64,000 nt of DNA. Source: Candidatus Eisenbergiella merdigallinarum (GTDB lineage Bacteria; Bacillota; Clostridia; Lachnospirales; Lachnospiraceae). The stretch lies in contig DWXE01000006.1 of the NCBI GenBank assembly GCA_019119355.1, positions 100,260 through 164,259 on the forward strand. The letters are read 5' to 3'. Position numbers and translations under genes: made by a program. The notes below the pieces were generated by a model that did no database searches, was not told the DNA's origin, and was given only the letters and a program-made list of their open reading frames with translations. Positions within the stretch are counted from its first letter, which is position 1. Every line of letters begins with the position of its first letter. Below are positions 53,022-61,258 of this stretch, piece after piece.

Positions 53022-53236
53022 ATGAACACCTCGCCTTCATCGTTTAGATCAGCTGCTCTCAGCGCATACAGGCAATCCATAACAGAGATAAAATCCGTAG
53101 CATCTTTCAATGACGGCTTTACCCGCTCATACAAAACTTTAACCGCCACTGGGCCATTTTTTATCTCATCCAGCACTATCGGTATAAGCGATAAGGTGCT
53201 GTTTTTATAGGAATATAGCTTATTTGGTAATTGCAT
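53012..53236 (-). CDS. ABC-three-component middle component 6-like protein
   Basis: This 74-residue protein (MQLPNKLYSYKNSTLSLIPIVLDEI...) matches the small middle component usually found between the effector and the DUF2326 ATPase, including FISVMDCLYALRAADLNDEG near its end. These proteins resemble winged-helix/kleisin-like linkers. ATG 53236 has GAGGTG 5 nt upstream and lies 17 nt inside the upstream gene; the track start adds four unsupported residues. Confidence 0.85.
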   Translation of the reverse strand: MQLPNKLYSYKNSTLSLIPIVLDEIKNGPVAVKVLYERVKPSLKDATDFISVMDCLYALRAADLNDEGEVFICL

Positions 53237-54356
53237 CGTACACCTCACATTTCGCTATAAAAAACGCCACTACGATCTGACAGTAAATGTCCTCTTGCAG
53301 GCTGACCTTATGTACCTTTTCTGATATCTCGTTGAAAATCTCGACATTCGTTTTCTTTGCCTTCTTCAGGCGTTTGTAGATGGCCTTCATCTGATCCTGT
53401 ACTTCGTCATAGTCTATTTCTCCGCGTTTGTCGGCATTGGTTATGATTTCCTTCAGCGTGACATAGTAGGTATCAACATATCCTTTTACGGTATTGAACA
53501 ATGCGAGGTTGTCATCCGGGACAAGTTTCTCCCGTATATCCTTCGGATCAAGAGAAGGATCAAGCAAATCTTTTTCTTTCAGATTCTTGATTTTCGAGAT
53601 GACACCTATTATTTCCTTTTCAAGCGGCATTCCGTCCAAGAGGCGCATACTCTGTTTATGTGCAATCAATATCTTTTTGACACCCTGTAGTTCCTTGCAC
53701 AGCTTCTTGCTATCATCAATAGAATAGGTCGCATGACACATCGGACAAAGAGCCAGTAGGTTATCTACTTTCGGCTCTTTATTTTTATCTATGAGCACCA
53801 CCTCATAGGTATATGCTACTCGTCCGCTATCTGCGGTGGATAGCAGTCTGCCGCAGCCAGGAAAAGCACAAATGTTGTCAGCCTCATCCCGCAAATAATC
53901 GCCGTACTTGCTCTTCAGTTCAAATGCCTGCTGCATCAGCTTCTGCCGTTCGAGTTCCGTTTTTTGAACAAGCCCAGCTGCCCTGCGAATAATCTCCACG
54001 AAGCAATCTGCCAGCTTTTCAGCGATATTGCCTACCGTAGCGGTCGGGTCATAGCTTTTATAATCATCCGCAAGCAAGGCTAAGACCGCCTTGGGTCTTG
54101 ATTCAAGAGATTCAATGAACATCTCCGGCGATAATTTGTAGACAATACTCTGTGCAAACTTCTTTGAAATATCACGCTTTGCATACGTGCGGAGCGTGTT
54201 TTCTTTTGTCAGCTTTGATGATGGGTCTTTTGGCGTATCCCATCCATCCTCGGTAACTTCAGTGATCATCGCAACCAAATCCCGAAAGAAGCGTGGCACA
54301 TCCAAGCCATCAGATATTCGATTTTTCATCATTGAAAAGAAATCCTTAAACTCCAC
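53220..54356 (-). CDS. ABC-three-component protein with HNH-like zinc domain
   Basis: The first gene of the operon encodes 378 residues. Helical regions flank a treble-clef domain at about 160-210: CAFPGCGRLL ... DNLLALCPMCHATYS. The four cysteines, Asn and final His of an HNH endonuclease are present, but the strand that normally carries the first His (often D-H-I) reads YEVVLID. It may be an inactive or altered nuclease effector. The C-terminal third is mostly helical and may contact the small middle component. A consensus promoter lies 143 nt upstream. Confidence 0.75.
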   Translation of the reverse strand: MEFKDFFSMMKNRISDGLDVPRFFRDLVAMITEVTEDGWDTPKDPSSKLTKENTLRTYAKRDISKKFAQSIVYKLSPEMFIESLESRPKAVLALLADDYKSYDPTATVGNIAEKLADCFVEIIRRAAGLVQKTELERQKLMQQAFELKSKYGDYLRDEADNICAFPGCGRLLSTADSGRVAYTYEVVLIDKNKEPKVDNLLALCPMCHATYSIDDSKKLCKELQGVKKILIAHKQSMRLLDGMPLEKEIIGVISKIKNLKEKDLLDPSLDPKDIREKLVPDDNLALFNTVKGYVDTYYVTLKEIITNADKRGEIDYDEVQDQMKAIYKRLKKAKKTNVEIFNEISEKVHKVSLQEDIYCQIVVAFFIAKCEVYDAITK

Positions 54357-54386
54357 GAATACTCCTCATCCTTTCTCGGATTTTGT

Positions 54387-54410
54387 ACCACGGTGAACCA
54401 CGGTGTACCA
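54387..54410. promoter_or_regulatory. 10-bp tandem repeats, candidate operator of the defence operon
   Basis: ACCACGGTGA is repeated at 54387 and 54397, with ACCA again at 54407. One copy per helical turn in the 5' leader, 31 nt upstream of the first start codon, would suit binding by the operon's XRE regulator. The assignment is inference. Confidence 0.4.
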
Positions 54411-54498
54411 AACCATCCCCAAATCCGAATACCCCATTTTTTATAATGACATCAGCGTTGGGGACGATGCGACGCCGGGCGCAAAACACGCTATATGA

Positions 54499-54527
54499 AT
54501 TATAGCATAAAAGTGTCCGTTTGTCAA
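54499..54527 (-). promoter_or_regulatory. consensus promoter of the 17-kb defence operon
   Basis: On the minus strand TTGACA (plus 54522-54527), 17 nt, TATAAT (54499-54504) is a perfect sigma-A promoter with predicted start near 54492. All 11 defence genes follow with gaps of at most 25 nt, so this is probably the main promoter. Confidence 0.85.
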
Positions 54528-54679
54528 ATCAGACGTTCGCGTTGTGGACATTTTTCGGTCATAAAGGATTTATTTGCGGCGATAAGACCACGGCAAGAAC
54601 ATTCCCCCAAGGCTAACCTGGCATCGGTACATCCATTGGCCCGGATGATCCAGTGCGGATGACAGGATAATTTAATAAA

Positions 54680-54816
54680 AACAGCTGCCTACTGGATAAG
54701 GAAGCTGCAATCCCGGAATGGAGGAAACTCCTACAGGACTGCGGTTAGATTTCTATTACCTTTTTGCAGCTGACCAGCGAGAAGCCTCCATTCCCAACAC
54801 GAATGGAGGTTTTCTA
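54680..54816 (+). promoter_or_regulatory. candidate attenuator/RNA switch before the phage module
   Basis: CCTCCATTC (54785-54793) pairs with GAATGGAGG (54801-54809) to form a hairpin followed by Ts that also buries the ribosome site of the next gene. The identical 9-mer GAATGGAGG occurs upstream at 54716-54724 and could pair with the same strand instead. AGCTGC copies at 54683 and 54702 can each pair with GCAGCT at 54766. The rest of 54528-54680 shows no gene. Confidence 0.5.
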
Positions 54817-55209
54817 ATGATTATCAAGTACAAATTCGCTACCGGCGAGGTGACGGAGGTCGAGGTCTCGGACGAGATCGGTACCGTCATCCTGGATTCC
54901 AGGCGTGAGGAACACGCCAACAACGAGCGCCACCGCTACCACACGGCATTCTCGCTCGATGACATGACCTACGAGGACAAGGACTACTTCTCCGTTGATG
55001 ACAACCCGGAAGAGGCACTTATGCGGAAAGAAGCCGCCAAGGAGCGCAAGGCCATGCTCTCGCGGCTCACGCCCGTGCAGAGGCGCAGGTTTGAAAAGTT
55101 CGAGGACGGCATGAGCATCGCAGAGATTGCCCGTTCAGAAAAGGCTGCGTTCAACAGCGTCAAGGAGTCCATCGAATCGGCTCAGAAGAAGCTGAAAAAA
55201 CTTCTCTGA
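54817..55209 (+). CDS. phage sigma-70-like transcription factor
   Basis: The 130-residue protein MIIKYKFATGEVTEVEVSDE... has a C-terminal region-4-type helix-turn-helix (LTPVQRRRFEKFEDGMSIAEIARSEKAAFNSVKESIESA), typical of small sigma-like regulators at the head of Clostridia phage and ICE early operons. ATG 54817 has ATGGAGG 7 nt upstream. The track's ATG 54718 extends through the regulatory hairpins and is rejected. Composition is again GC-rich, unlike the defence operon. Confidence 0.8.
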   Translation: MIIKYKFATGEVTEVEVSDEIGTVILDSRREEHANNERHRYHTAFSLDDMTYEDKDYFSVDDNPEEALMRKEAAKERKAMLSRLTPVQRRRFEKFEDGMSIAEIARSEKAAFNSVKESIESAQKKLKKLL

Positions 55210-55217
55210 TTTTTCTC

Positions 55218-55246
55218 AAGGGACACCCTCAATTTCGGTGTCCCTT
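55218..55246 (+). terminator. intrinsic terminator
   Basis: AAGGGACACC (55218-55227) and GGTGTCCCTT (55237-55246) form a 10-bp stem with a T-rich tail just after the sigma-like gene. Confidence 0.8.
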
Positions 55247-55304
55247 TTCTGTTTAACAGCGGAAGGACAAAACAACATCCCTTCCGGAAAGTGAGGTAAG
55301 TGCC

Positions 55305-55508
55305 ATGAAGCACACATTACAGATCAGCGTCAGCAAGAAGCCGAAGAATGACGGTATCGCTGCCGTTCGCAAGGTTTCGGTAAGGGAGAAGTTCCTTCGA
55401 TTCCTCTTCGGCGACAAGACCAGGCTCACGGTCATCGTTCCCGGCGATACCGTGCAGGAACTGGAGATCAGGGAAATCGGAAAGGAGGCAGCCCGTGAAA
55501 CTGTATGA
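55305..55508 (+). CDS. small hypothetical phage protein
   Basis: This 67-residue basic protein (MKHTLQISVSKKPKNDGIAAVRKVSVREK...) is not recognised. GTGAGGTAAGTGCC precedes the ATG, and its end overlaps the Gp157 gene by 14 nt, which supports it being translated. It is the first gene of the replication module. Confidence 0.65.
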   Translation: MKHTLQISVSKKPKNDGIAAVRKVSVREKFLRFLFGDKTRLTVIVPGDTVQELEIREIGKEAARETV

Positions 55509-56010
55509 GATCAACGCAGAAATCCTGCGCCTGACGGATGCCATCGAGTTTGACGAGGAGACCGGGGAAATCCTCGGCGATACGGATGAAATGTTCGCGC
55601 AGATTCAGTTGCTTCAGATGGAAAAGAATTCTATCCTCGAATATCTTGCAAAACTCGTCCTGAATATCCGCTCCGAGGCAGCCGCCGTCAAGACCGAGGA
55701 ACAGCGCCTTAAGGCGCGCCGCGACAGGCTCGCCAAAAAGGAAGAACGCCTGATGAGGGTACTCGACCGTGAGTGCGCCGGCGAAAAGACCGATCTTGGC
55801 GTGGCGACCTTCTCTTATCGCAAGACCTCCCATGTGGATGTGTCGGATGCGGCAAAAGCTGTCCGCTGGCTCAAGCGCAACAAGCACCTCGACTGTTTCC
55901 GTATCCCGGCGCCGGAAGTCGCAAAGACCGAGGTCAAGAAACTCATCAACGCAGGAACGAAGGTACCCGGCTGTGCCGTGGTCGAGGACTACTCCTGCTC
56001 ACTCAGATAA
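55495..56010 (+). CDS. siphovirus Gp157-family protein
   Basis: The 171-residue protein matches the Gp157 family (MKLYEINAEILRLTDAIEFDEETGEI, central coiled coil EEQRLKARRDRLAKKEERL, C-terminal DVSDAAKAVRWLKRNKH). Gp157 has been linked to phage-resistance phenotypes in streptococcal phage Sfi21, but in these modules it sits with recombination genes. It uses a GTG start at 55495 with AAAGGAGG upstream. Confidence 0.85.
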   Translation: MKLYEINAEILRLTDAIEFDEETGEILGDTDEMFAQIQLLQMEKNSILEYLAKLVLNIRSEAAAVKTEEQRLKARRDRLAKKEERLMRVLDRECAGEKTDLGVATFSYRKTSHVDVSDAAKAVRWLKRNKHLDCFRIPAPEVAKTEVKKLINAGTKVPGCAVVEDYSCSLR

Positions 56011-56025
56011 GGAGGCTTTTTAACG

Positions 56026-56967
56026 ATGTTAAACATCACCAAAGGGAAAATCGACCGCGCCTTAAAGGTGGTCGCCTACGGGAGCGAGGGCATCGGCAAG
56101 ACGACCTTTGCCGCCGCTTTCCCGGAACCGCTCTTCATTGATACCGAGGGTGGCACGGCTCACATGGACGTGCGCCGTATCGACAAACCGCAGTCTTGGG
56201 AGGAGCTGCTCTCCATCGTGAACGAGGTCGCCGCCGATCCGAATGTCTGCAAGACGCTCGTGCTGGACACGGCGGATTGGGCGGAGGCTCTCTGCGTCAC
56301 TCATGTCTGCCAGAAGTACAAGCAGAACTCCATCGAGAGTTTCGGTTACGGCAAGGGCTACACCTACCTCGCCGAGGAGTTCGGCAGGCTGTTCTCCGCA
56401 CTTGATGCCGTGATTGCATCCGGCAAGCACGTAGTCATTACCGCTCACGCCAAGATGCGTAAGTTCGAGCAGCCCGACGAACAGGGAGCCTATGACAGAT
56501 GGGAAATGAAGCTCTCGAAGCAGGTCGCTCCGCTCCTCAAAGAATGGTGCGATATGCTCCTCTTCCTTAACTACAAGACCTATGTGGTCACGACCGAGAC
56601 CAACGCCAAAAAAGCCCAGGGCGGCAAGCGCGTCATCTATACCTCCCATCATCCGTGTTGGGATGCCAAGAACCGTCACAGCCTCCCGGAGGAGATGGAC
56701 TTGGATTTCAAGAACATCGCGCACCTTTTCAAAACGGGCTCCGAGCCTGCTGCCGATGCGGTTAAGCCCATCGACCGTCTGCGCTCCCTTATGACGGAGG
56801 CAAATGTGACGGATGCGGAGCTTCAGAAGGTCGTAGCGGACAAAGGCCACTATGCCGCAGACGCTCCCATCGACACCTATTCCGAGAAGTTTATCTCCGG
56901 CTGGCTCATCAAATACTGGCCGCAGATTCTGAACCTTATCAATGCGGGCCGCACGGTCCTGGACTAA
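56026..56967 (+). CDS. phage RecA-like ATPase (Sak4/AAA_24 type)
   Basis: The 313-residue protein has a Walker A AYGSEGIGKTTFAAAFP near residues 17-33, a Walker B-like KTLVLDTADW and ITAHAKMRKFE. This is the RecA-core ATP-binding protein found next to DUF669 in many siphophages, related to the Sak4 single-strand-annealing recombinases. It probably works with the DUF669 protein in phage recombination. GGAGG lies upstream of the ATG. Confidence 0.85.
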   Translation: MLNITKGKIDRALKVVAYGSEGIGKTTFAAAFPEPLFIDTEGGTAHMDVRRIDKPQSWEELLSIVNEVAADPNVCKTLVLDTADWAEALCVTHVCQKYKQNSIESFGYGKGYTYLAEEFGRLFSALDAVIASGKHVVITAHAKMRKFEQPDEQGAYDRWEMKLSKQVAPLLKEWCDMLLFLNYKTYVVTTETNAKKAQGGKRVIYTSHHPCWDAKNRHSLPEEMDLDFKNIAHLFKTGSEPAADAVKPIDRLRSLMTEANVTDAELQKVVADKGHYAADAPIDTYSEKFISGWLIKYWPQILNLINAGRTVLD

Positions 56968-56985
56968 CGAAGGAGGATTTTTATC

Positions 56986-57483
56986 ATGGCTGATTATCTT
57001 AACAACAATGCCGGCATGGATTGGGATGACGCTATCGAGAACGATGGCCAGGAGTTCATCATCCTGCCGGAAGGTGACTACAACTTCACCGTTACCGATT
57101 TCGAGCGCGGACGCTTTCCCGGCTCCGCCAAGATGTCGCCCTGCAATAAGGCGACTCTCACCCTGCAGGTCAAGACCGAGGACGGCATTGCCAGCATCCG
57201 CACCGACCTCATTTTGAACCGTGTCGTGGAGTTCCGTATCTCCGCTTTCTTCCGCTGCATCGGTCAGAAGAAGCACGGCGAGAGGCTCGTCATGGACTGG
57301 AACAAGGTCGTAGGTAGCCGCGGACGCGCACACTTCAAGCCTCGCACCTATACCGATCGCGACGGCAACGAGCGTCAGGCAAACGATGTCGACCGCTTCT
57401 ATGACTATGACGAGAAGAATTTCCCTGCAGAGGACGACTGGATGGAGATCACCGGAGATGCCGATGACCTGCCGTTCAATTAA
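56986..57483 (+). CDS. DUF669 protein, SSB-like
   Basis: The 165-residue protein MADYLNNNAGMDWDDAIENDG... belongs to DUF669, which accompanies Sak4-type ATPases and is thought to act as a single-stranded-DNA-binding partner. The acidic C-terminal tip EITGDADDLPFN resembles that of SSB proteins. It is spaced 18 nt from the ATPase gene. Confidence 0.87.
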   Translation: MADYLNNNAGMDWDDAIENDGQEFIILPEGDYNFTVTDFERGRFPGSAKMSPCNKATLTLQVKTEDGIASIRTDLILNRVVEFRISAFFRCIGQKKHGERLVMDWNKVVGSRGRAHFKPRTYTDRDGNERQANDVDRFYDYDEKNFPAEDDWMEITGDADDLPFN

Positions 57484-57494
57484 GGAGGTGCCGT

Positions 57495-59075
57495 ATGTTT
57501 GAGCTTCGACCTTATCAGGCTGAAGCGAAACAGGCGATCCTTGCCGCTTGGGACGAGGGGTACCGCAAGACACTCCTCGTCCTCCCGACAGGGTGCGGCA
57601 AGACCGTCGTGTTTTCTTCAGTCACAGAAAACCAGGTAAACAAAGGACACCGTGTGCTTATCATGGCGCATCGCGGGGAGCTGCTCGACCAGGCAGCGGA
57701 CAAGCTGAAGGAGGCATCCGGGCTTGACTCCGTTTTGGAAAAAGCGGAATCCACGAGCCTCGGCAGCTTTCTTCCGGTGACGGTCGGCTCTGTGCAGTCG
57801 CTTGCGCAGGAAAAGAGACTCGCCCGGTTCCCGAACAATTACTTCCAAGACATCATCGTGGACGAGGCGCATCACTGCCTCTCCGACAGTTACAAGCGTG
57901 TCCTCGACCATTTCCCCAACGCCAATATCCTCGGCGTCACGGCGACGCCCGACAGAGGCGACATGAAGAACCTCGGAGAGTTCTTCGATTCCAAGGCTTA
58001 CGAATACAGCATGACCGAGGCTATCCGTGAAGGGTATCTCTGCCCGATCAAGGCGCAGATGATTCCGCTCGAACTGGATATCGCGGATGTCGGTATTTCA
58101 AGCGGCGACTTCTCCGCAGGCGAGATCGGACACGCATTGGAGCCCTACCTTCATCAGATCGCATCTGAAATGGCGAACTACTGCCGGGGCAGAAAGACCG
58201 TTGTATTCCTTCCGCTCATCGCAACATCACAGAAGTTCTGCGCCATGTTGAACGATGCAGGGCTCCGTGCCGCCGAGGTCAACGGCAACAGCGATGACCG
58301 CTCGGAGGTGCTTGCCGATTTTGAAGCCGGTAAATATGACGTGCTTTGCAACTCCATGCTCCTCACCGAAGGCTGGGACTGCCCGTCCGTGAACTGCATC
58401 GTTGTCCTGCGTCCTACCAAGATCAGGTCGCTTTATCAGCAGATGGTCGGCCGCGGCATGAGGCTTTCTCCCGGCAAGACGGAACTGCTGCTCCTCGATT
58501 TCCTTTGGATGACGGAGCGTCACGACCTTTGCAGGCCGTCCGCGCTTATCAGCAAGGATGAGGCTATCGCTAAAAAGATCGATGAGCGCATGGTGGAGGA
58601 CGCTGACGGCTTTGACCTCATAGAGGCCGAGGAACAGGCGGAACGGGATATTCTCGCCGAACGTGAGTCGGCTCTCGCAAAACAGCTGGCTGAAATGCGC
58701 GGGAAGAAACGTAAACTCGTTGATCCCCTGCAGTACGCCCTTTCGATTGCTGCGGAAGACCTCACTAACTATGTACCGACCTTTGCATGGGAAATGGCAC
58801 CTCCGTCCGAGAAGCAGATCGCTTTCCTGGAGCGGAGGGGCATCTTTGCTGACAGCGTGAGGAACGCAGGGCTTGCGTCCCTTCTCATTGACCGCCTGCA
58901 GCGCCGTCAGCAGATGGGGCTTGCTACTCCCAAGCAGATACGGTGTCTGGAACGCTACGGCTTCAGGCAGGTCGGCACCTGGGCATTCGAGGATGCCAGT
59001 TCCCTTATTTCAAGACTTGCCGACAACAGCTGGAGGGTGCCTTATGGCATGACTCCCGCGCTCTACAGACCTTAA
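57495..59075 (+). CDS. phage DEAD/DEAH-box helicase
   Basis: This 526-residue SF2 helicase has Walker A LPTGCGKTVVFSS, IIVDEAHHCLSD, GVTATPDRGD, LLTEGWDCPSVN and QMVGRGMRLSPGKTE, as in phage replication helicases of the DEXDc-HELICc type. The C-terminal part (about 420-526) carries helical hairpins with PSEKQIAFLERRGIF and TPKQIRCLERYGF, a repeated motif that may bind DNA. It lies 11 nt after the DUF669 gene with AAGGAGG. Confidence 0.92.
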   Translation: MFELRPYQAEAKQAILAAWDEGYRKTLLVLPTGCGKTVVFSSVTENQVNKGHRVLIMAHRGELLDQAADKLKEASGLDSVLEKAESTSLGSFLPVTVGSVQSLAQEKRLARFPNNYFQDIIVDEAHHCLSDSYKRVLDHFPNANILGVTATPDRGDMKNLGEFFDSKAYEYSMTEAIREGYLCPIKAQMIPLELDIADVGISSGDFSAGEIGHALEPYLHQIASEMANYCRGRKTVVFLPLIATSQKFCAMLNDAGLRAAEVNGNSDDRSEVLADFEAGKYDVLCNSMLLTEGWDCPSVNCIVVLRPTKIRSLYQQMVGRGMRLSPGKTELLLLDFLWMTERHDLCRPSALISKDEAIAKKIDERMVEDADGFDLIEAEEQAERDILAERESALAKQLAEMRGKKRKLVDPLQYALSIAAEDLTNYVPTFAWEMAPPSEKQIAFLERRGIFADSVRNAGLASLLIDRLQRRQQMGLATPKQIRCLERYGFRQVGTWAFEDASSLISRLADNSWRVPYGMTPALYRP

Positions 59076-59089
59076 GGAGGTAACCATTC

Positions 59090-61096
59090 ATGGATAATCA
59101 TATTCTTTCGGCTCTCAAAGCCATAGACGTATCAACCTTGAGCCGTGCTGACTGGATCGCAGTCGGCATGGCGCTTAAGGAGGAGGGCTATCCCTGCTCC
59201 ATATGGGATGACTGGTCCCGAAATGACAGCCGCTATCATCCCGGCGAGTGCGAACGCAAGTGGAACAGCTTTCACGGCTCCGGCACTCCCGTCAAGGGCG
59301 GCACCATCGTACAGATGGCAAAAGACCGCGGCTGGACTCCCTTCGGTGGAGAGGACGGCTGCATGAATTGGGATGACGCCATCGAGTATGACGGCGAGGA
59401 CGGTTTTAACGGCTTTGCTCCCCCCGATGCTTGGAGCCCTGCGGCAGACCTCATCACTTATCTTGAACTGCTCTTTGATGCAGATGACCGTGTCGGCTAT
59501 GTCACAAATGATGTGTGGCAGGATGCCGAGGGCAAGTGGCTGCCGAGCAAGGGCGTGTATGACCGCACCGCCGGGGAACTCATCGCATCGCTTAAAAAGT
59601 ATCCCGATGACCTCGGCGCTACGGTCGGTGACTGGAAACCCGAAGTCGGCGCATGGATTCGCTTCAATCCCCTCGATGGGGACGGCGTAAAGAACGAGAA
59701 CATCACGAAGTTCCGCTTTGCCCTGGTGGAGTCGGACACGCTACCCGTTGCGGAACAGGATATCGTCTTCCGCAAGCTGGAACTGCCTATCGCGGCGCTC
59801 GTTCACAGCGGAGGCAAAAGCCTCCATGCCATCGTCCGCGTGGATGCGGAGAATTACGACGAGTACAGAAAGCGCGTGGAGTTCCTCTACGACTTCCTGG
59901 AGAAAAACGGAGTGTCCATCGACAAACAGAACCGCAATCCGTCCCGCCTCTCCCGTATGCCCGGCGTCACGAGAAACGGCAACCGCCAGTACCTTATCGC
60001 TACAAACATCGGAAGGAAGTCCTGGGTAGACTGGCTCGACTTCGTAGAGGGCGTTTCCGATGAACTACCCGACATGGTTTCCCTTGACATTTTCAAGGAC
60101 AATCCGCCGGAACTGCCGGAGGAACTCATCACGGGGATACTGCGCCGCGGACACAAGATGCTGATATCCGGCTCATCCAAAGCCGGGAAGTCCTTTCTTC
60201 TCATGGAACTGTGCATCGCTATCGCGGAGGGCAAGCCTTGGCTCGGCTTTCAATGCAAAAAAGGCAGAGTCCTCTATGTGAACCTTGAGATTGATCCGGC
60301 AAGCGCGATCAACCGATTTCTCAAAATCTACGAGGCACTCGGTCTGCCCATCAAAAATGCGGACAGCATCGTGGTGTGGAACCTCAGAGGTCACGCCGTA
60401 CCGCTCGACCAGCTTGTTCCGAAACTCATCCGCCGTGTACGGAATCAGCACTTTGACGCTATCGTCATCGATCCCATTTACAAAGTTATCACGGGCGATG
60501 AGAACAACGCCTCCGAAATGGGCGCGTTCTGTAACCAGTTCGACAAGATTTGCACGGAGACCGGGTGCAGCACCATCTACTGCCATCATCACAGCAAGGG
60601 TGCGCAGGGCATGAAAAAAGCGATGGACAGAGCGTCGGGCTCCGGCGTGTTCGCCCGTGATCCTGATGCCCAGCTTGACATGATTCAGCTTGAGCTTTCC
60701 GAGGATATCGCAAACAACGTCCGTGACGGCAATGAAACCGCATGGCGGCTCGAATCCTCGCTGCGTGAGTTCCCGAACATCACGCCCGTCAACTTCTGGT
60801 TCGAGTACCCGATCCATAAGGTCGATGACAAAGGGACGCTCGGCGCGATGCCTGCACAGGGCACTCCGCAGGCAGGACGGCTCAACAATCCGAAGAGCAA
60901 GACGCCAGATGACGCCGCCGATGAGTTCCGCACCGCTTTCTCCGCTCTCGACATGGACGGCAAGGTCACTGTGAAGGACATGGCGGAGTACATGGGCGTC
61001 ATTGATAAGACCGTGTACGCAAGGCTCAAGAAAATGGGCGACGAGTTCACTCTCGACAAAGGCGTCATCACGAAAACGAACCCTGAAAACGGCTGA
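59090..61096 (+). CDS. phage primase C-terminal/RepA-like helicase protein
   Basis: The 668-residue protein has an N-terminal PriCT_2-like segment (LSRADWIAVGMALKEEGYPC ... CERKWNSFHG), a central region with primase-polymerase-like IAALVHSGGKSLHAIVRVD, and a C-terminal RecA-fold helicase with Walker A ISGSSKAGKSFLLM near residue 360, Walker B DAIVIDPIYKV and HHHSKGAQG. The tail ends in a helix-turn-helix-like TVKDMAEYMGVIDKTVYARLK. It should prime and unwind phage DNA. Confidence 0.85.
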   Translation: MDNHILSALKAIDVSTLSRADWIAVGMALKEEGYPCSIWDDWSRNDSRYHPGECERKWNSFHGSGTPVKGGTIVQMAKDRGWTPFGGEDGCMNWDDAIEYDGEDGFNGFAPPDAWSPAADLITYLELLFDADDRVGYVTNDVWQDAEGKWLPSKGVYDRTAGELIASLKKYPDDLGATVGDWKPEVGAWIRFNPLDGDGVKNENITKFRFALVESDTLPVAEQDIVFRKLELPIAALVHSGGKSLHAIVRVDAENYDEYRKRVEFLYDFLEKNGVSIDKQNRNPSRLSRMPGVTRNGNRQYLIATNIGRKSWVDWLDFVEGVSDELPDMVSLDIFKDNPPELPEELITGILRRGHKMLISGSSKAGKSFLLMELCIAIAEGKPWLGFQCKKGRVLYVNLEIDPASAINRFLKIYEALGLPIKNADSIVVWNLRGHAVPLDQLVPKLIRRVRNQHFDAIVIDPIYKVITGDENNASEMGAFCNQFDKICTETGCSTIYCHHHSKGAQGMKKAMDRASGSGVFARDPDAQLDMIQLELSEDIANNVRDGNETAWRLESSLREFPNITPVNFWFEYPIHKVDDKGTLGAMPAQGTPQAGRLNNPKSKTPDDAADEFRTAFSALDMDGKVTVKDMAEYMGVIDKTVYARLKKMGDEFTLDKGVITKTNPENG

Positions 61097-61258
61097 TCGG
61101 ATTTTCTTCTTCTACGCTGTCTATAAAAAGATATAGACGGAAGAACGGTCGTTACACTCCCAAAGTGTGAAGGGCTGCATAGCCTGCCCTTCCACTTCTG
61201 CGGAGCGCAACGTAACAGCACGGAAAAGAAGAACCCAGGATACACGGAGGTGTAGAAA

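Noticed and set aside
37170-54356. BREX or Wadjet system
   Set aside because: No PglX/PglZ/BrxC or JetA-D type genes; DrmA/DrmB/DrmD and DUF2326 signatures fit DISARM plus ABC-3C.
54718-54816. N-terminal extension of the phage sigma-like protein from ATG 54718
   Set aside because: It would translate through the alternative hairpins; ATG 54817 has a proper GGAGG and the family-like start MIIKYKF.
56062-57573. 503-aa minus-strand ORF across the Sak4-like and DUF669 genes
   Set aside because: Antisense shadow spanning two real, closely spaced genes and their ribosome sites.
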